A stretch of DNA of 60,547 bases, taken from NCBI GenBank assembly GCA_035646535.1, contig DASRPD010000039.1:1-60547 (forward strand). The letters are read 5' to 3'. This stretch comes from DASRPD01 sp035646535 (GTDB lineage Bacteria; Actinomycetota; Acidimicrobiia; IMCC26256; JANYLB01). Shown piece after piece: positions 7,980 to 15,809 of this stretch. The notes under the pieces are model-generated. The model had not been told where the DNA came from. It made no database searches and was given only the letters and a program-made list of their open reading frames with translations. Every line of letters begins with the position of its first letter. Position 1 is the stretch's first letter. Both the position numbers and the translations under genes were made by a program.

Positions 7980-8827
7980 GGGGCGATCTCCGCGAGACCG
8001 TCCTTGATGAAAAGGTCGCCGTCCGGGTTGGTCGTCTGGAACCCGAAGACCGTGTTCCCGTCGTTCGTTCCGGTCTTCCAGATACGCGTCGTGATCTGCT
8101 GGCCGGGCAGAACGGGCCTGGAGAAACGCACCGCCAACCGCTTGAGGCGCGCGGGATCGTTGCCGCCGACCGCCGTGACGACCGCCCAGGACGCGAAGGC
8201 CATCGTGCAGAGACCGTGGATGATGATGCCCGGCAGGCCGACCGACTTGGCGAACTCCTCGTCGAGGTGCATGGGCATCGTGTCGCCCGACGCCTCGGCG
8301 TAGCGGAACGTCTGGTCCGCGTCCATCTGCTGGTCGACGACCGCGTCGGGCTCGCGCTCGGTCACGGCCAGGTCGAGCTTGTGCGGCGGTGCTTCCTCGC
8401 CTGCACTCTCGCCGTCACTCACACCCCGGAAGAACGACGTCATGTACTGCTCGACGAGCAGTGTGTCGTCCTGGTCGTAGGTGGCGGTCTTGGCGATCAC
8501 GCTCGTTCCGTTGGGCTTCACGTGCACGCCCACCGGTGCGGCGGTCGTGCGCAGCACCATCCCGGGGCGAATCGGGGCGTGAAAGAACATGTCCTGCTCG
8601 CCGTGGACGACCATGGCCACGACCTCGGGTGGCACCACGCCGGCCATCGCACCGATCATCGTGTCCCACACCGGCACGATCGCGAACACCGGCGGTGCCA
8701 CCTCACCGCTACGGTCGGCCGGGATCGGATCGTTCGTGGCCGCGGCGTAGGCCTTCGCCCGGTCCGCTTCGACCTTGAACGCGGCTCCGTCGGTGGACTC
8801 GCCCAACTTCTCGATCCCGAAACCCAT
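7976..8827 (-). CDS. MaoC-type (R)-specific enoyl-CoA hydratase, double hot-dog
   Basis: 283 residues from ATG 8827, with AGGAGG 7 nt upstream. An N-terminal MaoC-like half (about 1-140) is followed by a C-terminal catalytic hot-dog domain with the hydratase signature around YAEASGDTMPMHLDEEFA, carrying the Asp and His of the catalytic pair, then GLPGIIIHGL. Such proteins hydrate 2-enoyl thioesters in fatty-acid or polyketide-like metabolism. It is coupled to the MoaD-like gene by a 4-nt overlap. The physiological acyl substrate cannot be inferred. Confidence 0.85.
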   Translation of the reverse strand: MGFGIEKLGESTDGAAFKVEADRAKAYAAATNDPIPADRSGEVAPPVFAIVPVWDTMIGAMAGVVPPEVVAMVVHGEQDMFFHAPIRPGMVLRTTAAPVGVHVKPNGTSVIAKTATYDQDDTLLVEQYMTSFFRGVSDGESAGEEAPPHKLDLAVTEREPDAVVDQQMDADQTFRYAEASGDTMPMHLDEEFAKSVGLPGIIIHGLCTMAFASWAVVTAVGGNDPARLKRLAVRFSRPVLPGQQITTRIWKTGTNDGNTVFGFQTTNPDGDLFIKDGLAEIAP

Positions 8828-8877
8828 CCGAGCCCTCCTGAGCAACCGAGTCACGACGAGGCTAGTTGACCGACCGG

Positions 8878-9240
8878 TCAAGAATCGTGGGGTGCCTCGG
8901 TGTCGATGTTGGTGCGAGCGGCGGGGAACGCTTCGAGGCGGGCCGGATCAATCGGGTCGCCGGTCACGGCATCGACGCCGTACGTGCCGTCGTCGATGCG
9001 GCCGAGCGCGGCCTCCAGCCCGGCCAGCTCGGCTTCCAGGTCGTCGAGCAGGCCCAGGTCCTTCTCTCGTTCGAAGGTCTCGGTCGCGCCGTCCGCGCCA
9101 CGCTGTCCGTGGTCGCCCGCTTCACTCCCGGCGAACTCCTCGGGGTCGCCCAGCTCTCGCCTCACGGAGTGGATCAGCCCGGAGACGCGAGCCTGTTCGG
9201 CTTCGATGCGACGGCGGGGATCCGACGGGTCAGCTTCCAT
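8878..9240 (-). CDS. DksA/TraR-like protein lacking zinc-finger cysteines
   Basis: 120 residues. Helical, acidic coiled-coil region (FEREKDLGLLDDLEAELAGLE) followed by DGTYGVDAVTGDPIDPARLEAFP. The latter aligns with the DksA/TraR C4 zinc-finger region (YGxCxxCGxxIxxxRLxAxP), but every Cys is replaced. DksA proteins bind the RNA polymerase secondary channel; a Cys-free version would need another way to hold the globular end together. ATG 9240 has a TAACGT box 6 nt upstream, so the transcript is probably leaderless. Confidence 0.7.
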   Translation of the reverse strand: MEADPSDPRRRIEAEQARVSGLIHSVRRELGDPEEFAGSEAGDHGQRGADGATETFEREKDLGLLDDLEAELAGLEAALGRIDDGTYGVDAVTGDPIDPARLEAFPAARTNIDTEAPHDS

Positions 9241-9246
9241 GTCCTG

Positions 9247-9252
9247 ACGTTA
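9247..9252 (-). promoter_or_regulatory. -10 box of leaderless dksA-like gene
   Basis: TAACGT on the minus strand, 6 nt before the ATG at 9240; transcription would start at or next to the start codon. Confidence 0.5.
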
Positions 9253-9264
9253 CCGACTGGGACC

Positions 9265-9921
9265 TCACGAGTCCGAGTCGAACTGCCCTCCTTCGCGGGC
9301 GCCCCGAAGTCGGGCATCGAGCAGCTCGAGCCGGCCGGCCAGCATTCCGTGCAGACGGCGGAGCAGCTCGGCCGCGTCGTCGATCCCGAGGAGCTCCAAT
9401 GCGTCCAGCGGTCCGAGACCGGCCGCGGCAGCAGCTTCGTATCCGGCTCGGATGGGATCGTCGGCGAGCGCGAGATCGACGGGTGGCGCGGGTTCGCCGA
9501 GCTCGGTGCGACGAGCCACGACCTTCACGAGCGCGGCGCGGATGCCTTCGATGAGCGACGCGTCGTCGGCGTGGGCGGCCGGCGCCGGTAGCCGCTCGAC
9601 GAGCGCGCGCGGGAACGGCGCGTCCTCGAGCCACCGGAGGACGCGCAGCCGTTCGGCACCGACGGTCACCAGCGCGTAGCGCCCGTCGTCGAGACGACCG
9701 GCCCGCACGATGCGCGCGACGGTGCCGAGATCGAATCGGGTGTCGCCGCCGCCCACCTCCGAACCACGCTCGATCAGTACGACGCCGAACTCGGGTGTCC
9801 CTTCGAGGCAGGCCTCCACGAGCGCGCGGTATCGCGGCTCGAAGACGTGGAGCGGCAACGTCGCGTGCGGAAGGAGCACGGTACCGAGCGGGAACATTCC
9901 CAGCTCTGCGCTGGTGGTCAT
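9265..9921 (-). CDS. Lon N-terminal (substrate-binding) domain protein
   Basis: 218 residues. The N terminus MFPLGTVLLPHATLPLHVFEPRYRAL is the classic LON_substr_bdg (PUA-like) motif, followed by a helical C-terminal half. There is no AAA+ ATPase or Ser-Lys protease domain, so it is a stand-alone Lon-N protein. Such proteins are widespread and mostly uncharacterised; a role in protein binding or turnover is inferred from the domain. It follows the SirB1 gene by 3 nt in the same direction and is probably cotranscribed. Confidence 0.87.
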   Translation of the reverse strand: MTTSAELGMFPLGTVLLPHATLPLHVFEPRYRALVEACLEGTPEFGVVLIERGSEVGGGDTRFDLGTVARIVRAGRLDDGRYALVTVGAERLRVLRWLEDAPFPRALVERLPAPAAHADDASLIEGIRAALVKVVARRTELGEPAPPVDLALADDPIRAGYEAAAAAGLGPLDALELLGIDDAAELLRRLHGMLAGRLELLDARLRGAREGGQFDSDS

Positions 9922-9924
9922 CGT

Positions 9925-10731
9925 CTAGTTTCCCCGCGCTCGCTGTGCCCGCGCCGAGGCCCGCAACCGCTCCACCGCCGCACCGCCAGCCTCGCTGCCG
10001 GATTCATCGGCGAGTGCGTCGAGCGCTGCCGCGGCCGAGTCGTAGGCGCCGAGGGCGCCCAGGCGAGCTGCGAGTCGTCGTCGTTGCGCGGGCGGTGTCC
10101 CCGGGATCGCGAGCTGCAACGCGGTGACCCAGGCGAGATGGGCGGGGTCGCGCGCGCCGTAGCTCTGCTCCAGGTTGGTCAGCATCCGACGAGCGATGGC
10201 ACGTGGGCCGACGGGTTGGAGGAACCGGGACTCGAATTCCACGCCCGGGTAGCTCGACTCGAACTGGCGTCGGCAGTCACTCGCCGAGCGGGTCGCCCCG
10301 TCGGAGAAGAGATCGAAATACGTCCGGCGACCGTGGTCGTCGGACGCGGTGCCGACGATGAAATGGCCGGGCATGCCGACACCGATGAGCTCCACACCGA
10401 GCCTCTGGCCGATCGCGATCATGAGCACGCTCAGCGTGATGGGGATTCCCGTGTGCCGGGTGAGGACGTCGTCGAGGAAGGAGTTGGACGGGTCGTGGTA
10501 GTCGGTGACGTTGCCTCCGAAGCCGTGGGCGGAGACGAGGTGGCGGGCGAGTCCGTCGGGATCGTCCGGACAGCCCAGGGCCAGGTTGTCGAGACGGGCG
10601 AGCTCGGCGGCGAGATCGAGGCCCGGATGGGCATGGGCGGCGATGAGCAACGCCATCTCATCGAGCGCGATCGTCGACTCCTCGGCGGCGATGCACGCCG
10701 CGAATTGCTCGGACACCGGCGCCGGCCCCAT
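9925..10731 (-). CDS. SirB1/transglutaminase-like family protein
   Basis: 268 residues. The core segment SNSFLDDVLTRHTGIPITLSVLMIAIGQRLGV with MPGHFIVG is diagnostic for the SirB1 N-terminal (Transglut_core2) family; a C-terminal helical, TPR-like tail follows. The biochemical role of the family is not established. The ATG at 10731 has TAGCGT 6 nt upstream (leaderless), divergent from the fur-like gene. Confidence 0.85.
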   Translation of the reverse strand: MGPAPVSEQFAACIAAEESTIALDEMALLIAAHAHPGLDLAAELARLDNLALGCPDDPDGLARHLVSAHGFGGNVTDYHDPSNSFLDDVLTRHTGIPITLSVLMIAIGQRLGVELIGVGMPGHFIVGTASDDHGRRTYFDLFSDGATRSASDCRRQFESSYPGVEFESRFLQPVGPRAIARRMLTNLEQSYGARDPAHLAWVTALQLAIPGTPPAQRRRLAARLGALGAYDSAAAALDALADESGSEAGGAAVERLRASARAQRARGN

Positions 10732-10737
10732 CAGGCG

Positions 10738-10743
10738 ACGCTA
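10738..10743 (-). promoter_or_regulatory. -10 box of leaderless SirB1-family gene
   Basis: TAGCGT on the minus strand exactly 6 nt before ATG 10731, back to back with the fur promoter. Confidence 0.5.
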
Positions 10744-10752
10744 ACTCGCCGG

Positions 10753-10758
10753 TACACT
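10753..10758 (+). promoter_or_regulatory. -10 box of leaderless fur-family gene
   Basis: TACACT exactly 6 nt before GTG 10765. It is divergent from the SirB1 -10 box, with 9 bp between the two hexamers. Confidence 0.5.
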
Positions 10759-10764
10759 CGCGAC

Positions 10765-11301
10765 GTGGCGGCCCGACGCAAGCCCGAGCGGGCGCGTACC
10801 GCAGCGCATCCGGTTACCTCCCGCCGGCCCGACGCTGTCCGCGATCGGTCGACAGGCCCGACCGGGCTCGCCGCGACGCTCTCCGACGAGATCGAACGGC
10901 GACTGCGGCGGGCCGAGCAACGGCCGACCACGAACCGGATCGCGATCATCAACGCGCTTCGCGCCTCGCTCCGGCCGCTCACCATTCCCGAGATCCTCGA
11001 CGCTCGGCCCGAGCTCGCTCAGAGCTCGGTGTATCGGAACCTCGCGGTGCTCGAACGTGCGACCGTGGTCCACCGCATCGTGACCGATCACGAGTTCGCG
11101 CGTTACGAGCTCGCCGAGGACCTGACCGGCCATCACCACCACCTGATCTGTGTCGAGTGCGGCACCGTGGAAGACGTCGACGCACCCGCCGCGCTGGAAC
11201 GGTCCGTGCGCTCGGCGGCGGACGCAATCGCACTCACGACGGGGTTTCGGGCCGAGCGTCACCGCATCGACCTGCTCGGTCGCTGCCGCGCGTGCGCCTG
11301 A
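10765..11301 (+). CDS. Fur-family metal-responsive repressor
   Basis: 178 residues from GTG 10765. A basic N-terminal extension of about 45 residues precedes the winged helix (QRPTTNRIAIINALRAS, LTIPEILDARPELAQSSVYRNLAVLE) and the dimerisation/metal domain with GHHHHLICVECG. A C-terminal CRAC supplies the second half of the structural CxxC...CxxC zinc site. Fur, Zur or PerR type cannot be separated reliably; the HHHH...CxxC arrangement is common in Zur/Fur of actinobacteria. Start chosen by the TACACT-6 nt-GTG spacing. Confidence 0.9.
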   Translation: MAARRKPERARTAAHPVTSRRPDAVRDRSTGPTGLAATLSDEIERRLRRAEQRPTTNRIAIINALRASLRPLTIPEILDARPELAQSSVYRNLAVLERATVVHRIVTDHEFARYELAEDLTGHHHHLICVECGTVEDVDAPAALERSVRSAADAIALTTGFRAERHRIDLLGRCRACA

Positions 11302-11328
11302 GCGCCGGACCGAACCTCGACGAAGGCG

Positions 11329-12138
11329 TCAGCCGTCAGCGGCCACGGCCGCAGCCGCAGCCGAGTCGACCGCGGCGGTGAGACGGGCGGGCGTGGGGTT
11401 CTCCAACTCCTCGCCGTTGACGAAGATCGTCGGGGTGGTCTTCACGCCCTTCTTCGCGGCGTTGTCGCTCTGCTCGCGTACGAGATCGTCGTAGCGATCC
11501 TCACGAACGCACTCCTCGAACGTCGGCAGCTCTTCACCCGGAATGTTCGCTTGCCGACCGAACTCGATGAGCTGGTCGGTTCTCAAGAAACCGCCGTTCT
11601 CCACATCGGACTGGTTCTCGTACAAGAGGCCGTGGTACTCCCAGAACACCGCGAAGTCCGCCGCGCACCGCGCGGCCGACGCGGCCCGGAACGATTCGGG
11701 TCCGATGAACGCGAAGTTGCTGAACACGAAACGGACCTTGCGATCGATGATGAGCTGGTCGATCGTCGGTTGGGTCGTCTCGAAGAACGCGCGACACGCC
11801 GGGCACTGGAAGTCGGCGAACTCCTGGACGACGACCGGCGCGTCCAGGTCGCCCAGGTCTTCGCCATCGTCCGGTCCGAGCCGGGGGATCACCACGTCTG
11901 CGTTGTCAGACCCGGACCGGTCCGACTGGACGTTCACTCCGACGACGCGGCCGACCACCGCGACACCGGCCACCGCGACGACCGCGACGGCGATCCAGAA
12001 GGCGGTCGGGATGCTTCGGCGCGCGGACCGACCCGCGTCGCGCGCCGGACGAGCCTTCGCCGAAGCGGCCGGGCGCCCCGGCGGCTCACCGGACGGCTTC
12101 GGTCCTCGTCGCTTGTTCTGGTTCTTCTTGTTCGCCAT
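11329..12138 (-). CDS. Membrane-anchored DsbA-like thioredoxin-fold protein
   Basis: 269 residues. Basic cytoplasmic N terminus (MANKKNQNKRRG), one membrane helix (about 45-65, FWIAVAVVAVAGVAVVG), then an extracytoplasmic DsbA-type domain with QEFADFQCPACRAFFE (CPAC) and a KTTPTIFVNG cis-Pro loop. This is the layout of actinobacterial DsbA/thioredoxin_4 proteins that oxidise or isomerise disulfides in exported proteins. It converges with fur, and a small hypothetical gene precedes it by 12 nt. Confidence 0.88.
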   Translation of the reverse strand: MANKKNQNKRRGPKPSGEPPGRPAASAKARPARDAGRSARRSIPTAFWIAVAVVAVAGVAVVGRVVGVNVQSDRSGSDNADVVIPRLGPDDGEDLGDLDAPVVVQEFADFQCPACRAFFETTQPTIDQLIIDRKVRFVFSNFAFIGPESFRAASAARCAADFAVFWEYHGLLYENQSDVENGGFLRTDQLIEFGRQANIPGEELPTFEECVREDRYDDLVREQSDNAAKKGVKTTPTIFVNGEELENPTPARLTAAVDSAAAAAVAADG

Positions 12139-12150
12139 CGCTGCGTCCTC

Positions 12151-12354
12151 CTACGCTGGTCCCAGCGCGTCGTCCGGTCTGTACCGGCTCTTCGGTCCGA
12201 GCGCGACGAGCAGTTCCCCCTCCCCGGCAAGCTTGATAGCCGATCCGGGGCCGCTCGAGGGGTCGCGTGCCGGCATCGCGATCATGGGCAGGGTCATCAC
12301 GCCGGAGATCTGCACCGCGGCGCGCTTCGGCGGATCGGTGTACTCGATCGACAC
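12151..12354 (-). CDS. Small hypothetical protein upstream of DsbA-like gene
   Basis: 67 residues from a GTG at 12354, same strand as and 12 nt before the DsbA-like gene. Sequence starts SIEYTDPPKRAAVQISGV and has a mid-protein KLAGEGELLVALG strand-like segment. No family recognised. Evidence for reality is position, orientation and filling of the gap. No strong ribosome-binding site was seen. Confidence 0.45.
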   Translation of the reverse strand: MSIEYTDPPKRAAVQISGVMTLPMIAMPARDPSSGPGSAIKLAGEGELLVALGPKSRYRPDDALGPA

Positions 12355-12395
12355 GTCGACGTAGCCTGGCCCTCGCTCACCGAAGGGACATCCCG

Positions 12396-12845
12396 TTGGC
12401 GACCCTGTTCACCCGCATCATCGACGGCGAGCTGCCGGGGCGCTTCGTGTGGCGTGACGATGTGTGCGTGGCCTTTCTCTCGATCAACCCGCTCAAGACG
12501 GGCCACACCCTCGTCGTGCCGCGTGCCGAGGTCGATCATTGGATCGACCTCGACCCCGATGTCACGGCACACCTCACCGGCGTGGCGCAGCGGATCGCCC
12601 GGGCGCAACAACGCGCCTTTCGGCCCACCCGCATCGGGCTCATGATTGCCGGGCTCGAGGTGCCCCATGTCCACCTACACCTCGTACCGATGGACGGGGT
12701 CCACGACCTCGACTTCGCCAACGCGGATCCGTCGCCGGATCCCGCCGACCTCGATGCCGCCGCTACCGCGTTGACCGACGCGCTCGGCGCGACCGACCGC
12801 CCGAGCGAGTCCAGGACGCCCGGTCGGTCCGACCCGGCGCGCTGA
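12396..12845 (+). CDS. HIT-family nucleotide hydrolase/transferase
   Basis: 149 residues from TTG 12396, with AAGGGA 7 nt upstream. The histidine-triad signature HVHLHLVP is intact, and the N-terminal TLFTRIIDGELPGRFVW and LVVPR segments match HIT/HINT proteins, which hydrolyse nucleoside phosphoramidates or dinucleotides. It lies 1 nt upstream of the SDR gene and probably shares a transcript with it. The acidic/Pro-rich C-terminal tail is extra. Confidence 0.9.
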   Translation: MATLFTRIIDGELPGRFVWRDDVCVAFLSINPLKTGHTLVVPRAEVDHWIDLDPDVTAHLTGVAQRIARAQQRAFRPTRIGLMIAGLEVPHVHLHLVPMDGVHDLDFANADPSPDPADLDAAATALTDALGATDRPSESRTPGRSDPAR

Positions 12846-12846
12846 C

Positions 12847-13623
12847 GTGGGACGCCTCGACGGCGAACGGGCACTCGTCACCGGCTCGACTGCGGGAATC
12901 GGCCGGGCGATCGCCACGCGATTCGCCCGCGAAGGCGCCCACGTCGTGGTGACGGGACGAGACCAGGGGCGCGCCGAGCAGGTCACCGACGAGATCCGTT
13001 CCGGCGGCGGCACCGCGGAGGTCGTGACCGCCGACCTCGGTGTCGACGGGGCGTGCGCGGAGCTGGTCACCGCGGCGTTCGATCGACTCGGCGGCCTCAC
13101 GGTGCTCGTGAACAACGCGGCGGCCGGCACGGTGGACGAGGCCGACGGGCCAGTCGGCGAGCTGTCATCGACGGCTTGGGACGCGACGATCCGAGTGAAC
13201 CTCACCGCGCCGATGGAGCTGAGCCGGGCCGCGATCCCCCGGATGCTCGACGCCGGTCACGGCTCGATCATCAACATCTCGTCCCGCCAGGCCGAACGCG
13301 CTGCGCGGGGCTTCACCGCCTACATCGCGACGAAGTCGGGGCTCAACGGTCTGACGCGCGCGATCGCGGTCGACTACGCGGCCCACAACATCCGCGCCAA
13401 CACGATCAGTCCCGGCTACGTGATCAACGACCGTCGCGACGCGGATCTCACGCCGGAACGGCGAGACCGGCTCGAAGGCATGCACCTGACGCGTCTGGGT
13501 GTCGCCGATGACGTCGCGCACGCTGCGGTGTACCTCGCGAGCTCGGAATCCGAGTTCCTCACCGGCATCAACCTGCCGCTGGATGGCGGCAGCAGCGCGG
13601 CGCGTGGCACCGTGCTCGGATGA
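12847..13623 (+). CDS. Short-chain dehydrogenase/reductase
   Basis: 258 residues, GTG start. Classical SDR: cofactor loop TGSTAGIGRAIA, NNAA motif (LVNNAAAG), catalytic Ser in INISSRQ, YxxxK as YIATK, and a C-terminal GGSSAARG. Substrate unknown. Overlaps the following alpha/beta-hydrolase gene by ATGA, and a sugar-phosphate isomerase relic follows, suggesting a small catabolic operon. Confidence 0.9.
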   Translation: MGRLDGERALVTGSTAGIGRAIATRFAREGAHVVVTGRDQGRAEQVTDEIRSGGGTAEVVTADLGVDGACAELVTAAFDRLGGLTVLVNNAAAGTVDEADGPVGELSSTAWDATIRVNLTAPMELSRAAIPRMLDAGHGSIINISSRQAERAARGFTAYIATKSGLNGLTRAIAVDYAAHNIRANTISPGYVINDRRDADLTPERRDRLEGMHLTRLGVADDVAHAAVYLASSESEFLTGINLPLDGGSSAARGTVLG

Positions 13624-14648
13624 GTACGCACGACACCGAACAAGCCACCGAGCTGGCCGGCGCGGTCACGTGGCAGACCACCGAGGACGAACGCCACCGC
13701 GCCCGCACCGACGACGGTTGGAACATCGGCCTCTACCACTACCGTCCCGACGGCGCGGCACGGGGTCTTCCGGTGCTCCTCGGCCACGGTCTCGCCGGAA
13801 GCCGCTACATCTTCGACGCGCACGAGGACTACTCCATGGCGCGCGCCCTCGCCGCGCGCGGCCTCGACGTGTGGCTCGTGGACCTGCGGGGGCGCAACGC
13901 GTCCTGGCCCGACGGCGGACCCGAACCCGAGCTGCAGTGGACGTTCGATGACTTCGTGTTCCGCGACGTCCCTGCGGTTACCGACTACGTCGCCGCTGCG
14001 ACCGGGCGCGACGCGCTGCATTGGGTCGGCACCGAGATGAGTGGGCTCGCCCTCTACGCAACGGTGATCTCGGGCAGCGCACCGCGCCTCGCCGGCGGCG
14101 TCACGATGGGTTCGCCGGCGATCACCCCGCCCGAAGGCGAGGTCCCCGGCGTCACCACGCCGTTCCCGCAGCGTTCGGGTACCCGCTATCCGTTCTCCAT
14201 GGTGCGCGAGGTAGGTCCGCAGCTCGCCCGTGACCGATCCGAGGTGCTCGACAGCAGCTTCTTGACCACCAATACGGACTGGGTGGTGACGGCGCGCTAC
14301 TTCGCCCACGGCGTGCCCGACGAGGCCACCGGGATCGTCGACCAGTTCCGCGACTGGATGGAGCACACGACGATGCGCTCGGTCGGCCACTCGGTGGTGT
14401 GGTCGGATCGCCTGGCCGAGTTCGACCGCCCGGTGCTGCTCATCGCCGGTGCCGCCGATCGCCAGCGTCCTCCGGCCGGCGTCGTGAGCACGCACGCCGC
14501 GCTCGGTTCGGCTGATCGGACCCTCGTCGTCGCCGGCGAGGCGAGCGGATGGCCGATCGACGTCGGTCACGACGACCTCCTCGCCGGGCTCACCGCGCCG
14601 ACCCACACGTTCCCCCTCGTTGCCGATTGGCTGCTCGCCCATGGCTGA
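13620..14648 (+). CDS. Alpha/beta-hydrolase-fold protein with Glu at nucleophile position
   Basis: 342 residues. Fold markers: oxyanion segment LLGHGLAGSRYIFD, a DVWLVDLRGRNAS strand, a late Asp in LLIAGAADRQRP and a late His in DVGHDD. The nucleophile elbow, normally GHSMGG, reads VGTEMSG, which places Glu where the catalytic Ser should be. The protein may be a pseudoenzyme, may use another mechanism, or may have lost activity. It resembles lipase-like proteins of the acid-lipase branch. It overlaps the isomerase relic by 8 nt. Confidence 0.8.
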   Translation: MSTHDTEQATELAGAVTWQTTEDERHRARTDDGWNIGLYHYRPDGAARGLPVLLGHGLAGSRYIFDAHEDYSMARALAARGLDVWLVDLRGRNASWPDGGPEPELQWTFDDFVFRDVPAVTDYVAAATGRDALHWVGTEMSGLALYATVISGSAPRLAGGVTMGSPAITPPEGEVPGVTTPFPQRSGTRYPFSMVREVGPQLARDRSEVLDSSFLTTNTDWVVTARYFAHGVPDEATGIVDQFRDWMEHTTMRSVGHSVVWSDRLAEFDRPVLLIAGAADRQRPPAGVVSTHAALGSADRTLVVAGEASGWPIDVGHDDLLAGLTAPTHTFPLVADWLLAHG

Positions 14649-15256
14649 GCTGCCCATCGTGGAGCCGGCCATGCACCCCCGCGTCTCGGTCAGCGCGATC
14701 TGCACGTTCGACTGGACCATGGATCAGGACCTCGAGTTCTGGGCGTCGGCCGGGATCACCAACGTCGGCGTCTCGGTCGCGAAGCTCGAGCGGGCCGGCT
14801 GGGACGACGCCGTCGCCCGGACCGCCGCGGCGGGCCTGCGGGTCACGAACCTGATCGGTCTCGGCCCGTTCCGTCTCGACGATCCCGAGCAGTGGACGGC
14901 CCAGCGGGCGCGGCTGGATCGAGCCGTCGCCGCCGCGGTCGCCCTGGAGGCGGAGTGCCTCGTGTTCACGACCGGCCCCGCGGCTCGCCTCGACTGGGAC
15001 GAGGCTGCCGGCGCGCTCACCGAAGCGCTCGACCCCGTGCTGCGCGACGCGCACGCTCTCGACGCCGAACCGGCTCGTGCCCGGCGACGGCGACATCCCC
15101 CTCGAGCGGATTCTCGCCACAGTGCTCGAAGCCGGCTACGCGGGTTGCTTCGACCTCGAGCTCATCGGGCCGGCCATCAACGACGAGGGCTACGCCTCCG
15201 CGGTCCACCGTGGCCTCGACTGGCTCGGCGAGACGCTCACGCGTTTCGGCGCCTGA
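14641..15256 (+). pseudogene. Broken sugar-phosphate isomerase/epimerase (xylose-isomerase-like TIM barrel)
   Basis: An N-terminal part (about 140 codons from ATG 14641, SVSAICTFDWTMDQDLEFW...) reads into about position 15060. The C-terminal part (from 15068, NRLVPGDGDIPLERILATVL, then GCFDLELIGPAIN, stop at 15256) is in the +1 frame. Family members of about 275 residues carry an additional segment between these two halves (second half of the barrel with metal ligands). Roughly 70-80 codons are missing, and the junction also shifts the frame. It is either a real deletion or an assembly error; as it stands no functional enzyme would be made. Confidence 0.75.
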
Positions 15257-15431
15257 GCCCGAAGTCCTCGCCTGGCCGCGCCTTCACCGGGCCGCGCTCG
15301 ACCGTCCGGAGGACGCTGGCCGAGGCGGTTCGGAACCCTTGGCCGCGAACCGCTCGACGCAACGGCGTGCGGTTCAAGTCTTCGGGTGGGCGGTGCCGAT
15401 ACACGAAGTTCGCGATGAGAAGGAGCTCTCG

Positions 15432-15716
15432 ATGAAACTTCGCATGATGGTGGTAGCAGCGGTGGTCGCGTTGACGGCCTCGATCGGGGCGGCGCCGGCC
15501 TTCGCCGACCCGGGCCAGCCGAAGGTGACGATCTGCCACGGCTCGGCCAACCATTACGTGCTCATCACCGTCGACGCGAACGCGCTCAACGGTCACTTCG
15601 ACGGCACCGATCCCGGACACGGTCACCGGAACCTGCCCGACGTGTTTCCCGCGGCCGACGGCAGCTGCGCGGGTGACGGCGGTGGCGGCGGCAACAACGG
15701 CGGCGGCACTCTCTGA
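15432..15716 (+). CDS. Small secreted protein with CHGSANHY-type motif
   Basis: 94 residues from ATG 15432, with AAGGAG just upstream. A signal peptide (MKLRMMVVAAVVALTASIG to an APAFA-D cleavage site around residue 26) is followed by VTICHGSANHYVLITVDANA and a GHFDGTDPGHGH segment. A related CHATGSxxNPYV pattern recurs in secreted actinobacterial proteins of unknown function. The C terminus is Gly/Asn-rich (GGGGGNNGGG) with no sortase signal. Exported, function unknown. Confidence 0.7.
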   Translation: MKLRMMVVAAVVALTASIGAAPAFADPGQPKVTICHGSANHYVLITVDANALNGHFDGTDPGHGHRNLPDVFPAADGSCAGDGGGGGNNGGGTL

Positions 15717-15809
15717 GTCCGGGAGCCGCGCGGGCCAAGACGGAGCTGCACGCCGTCGATCCGGATGGCCCGCCGGATCGCCCTCAGCGCGTTGTCGCAC
15801 GATCGAGCG

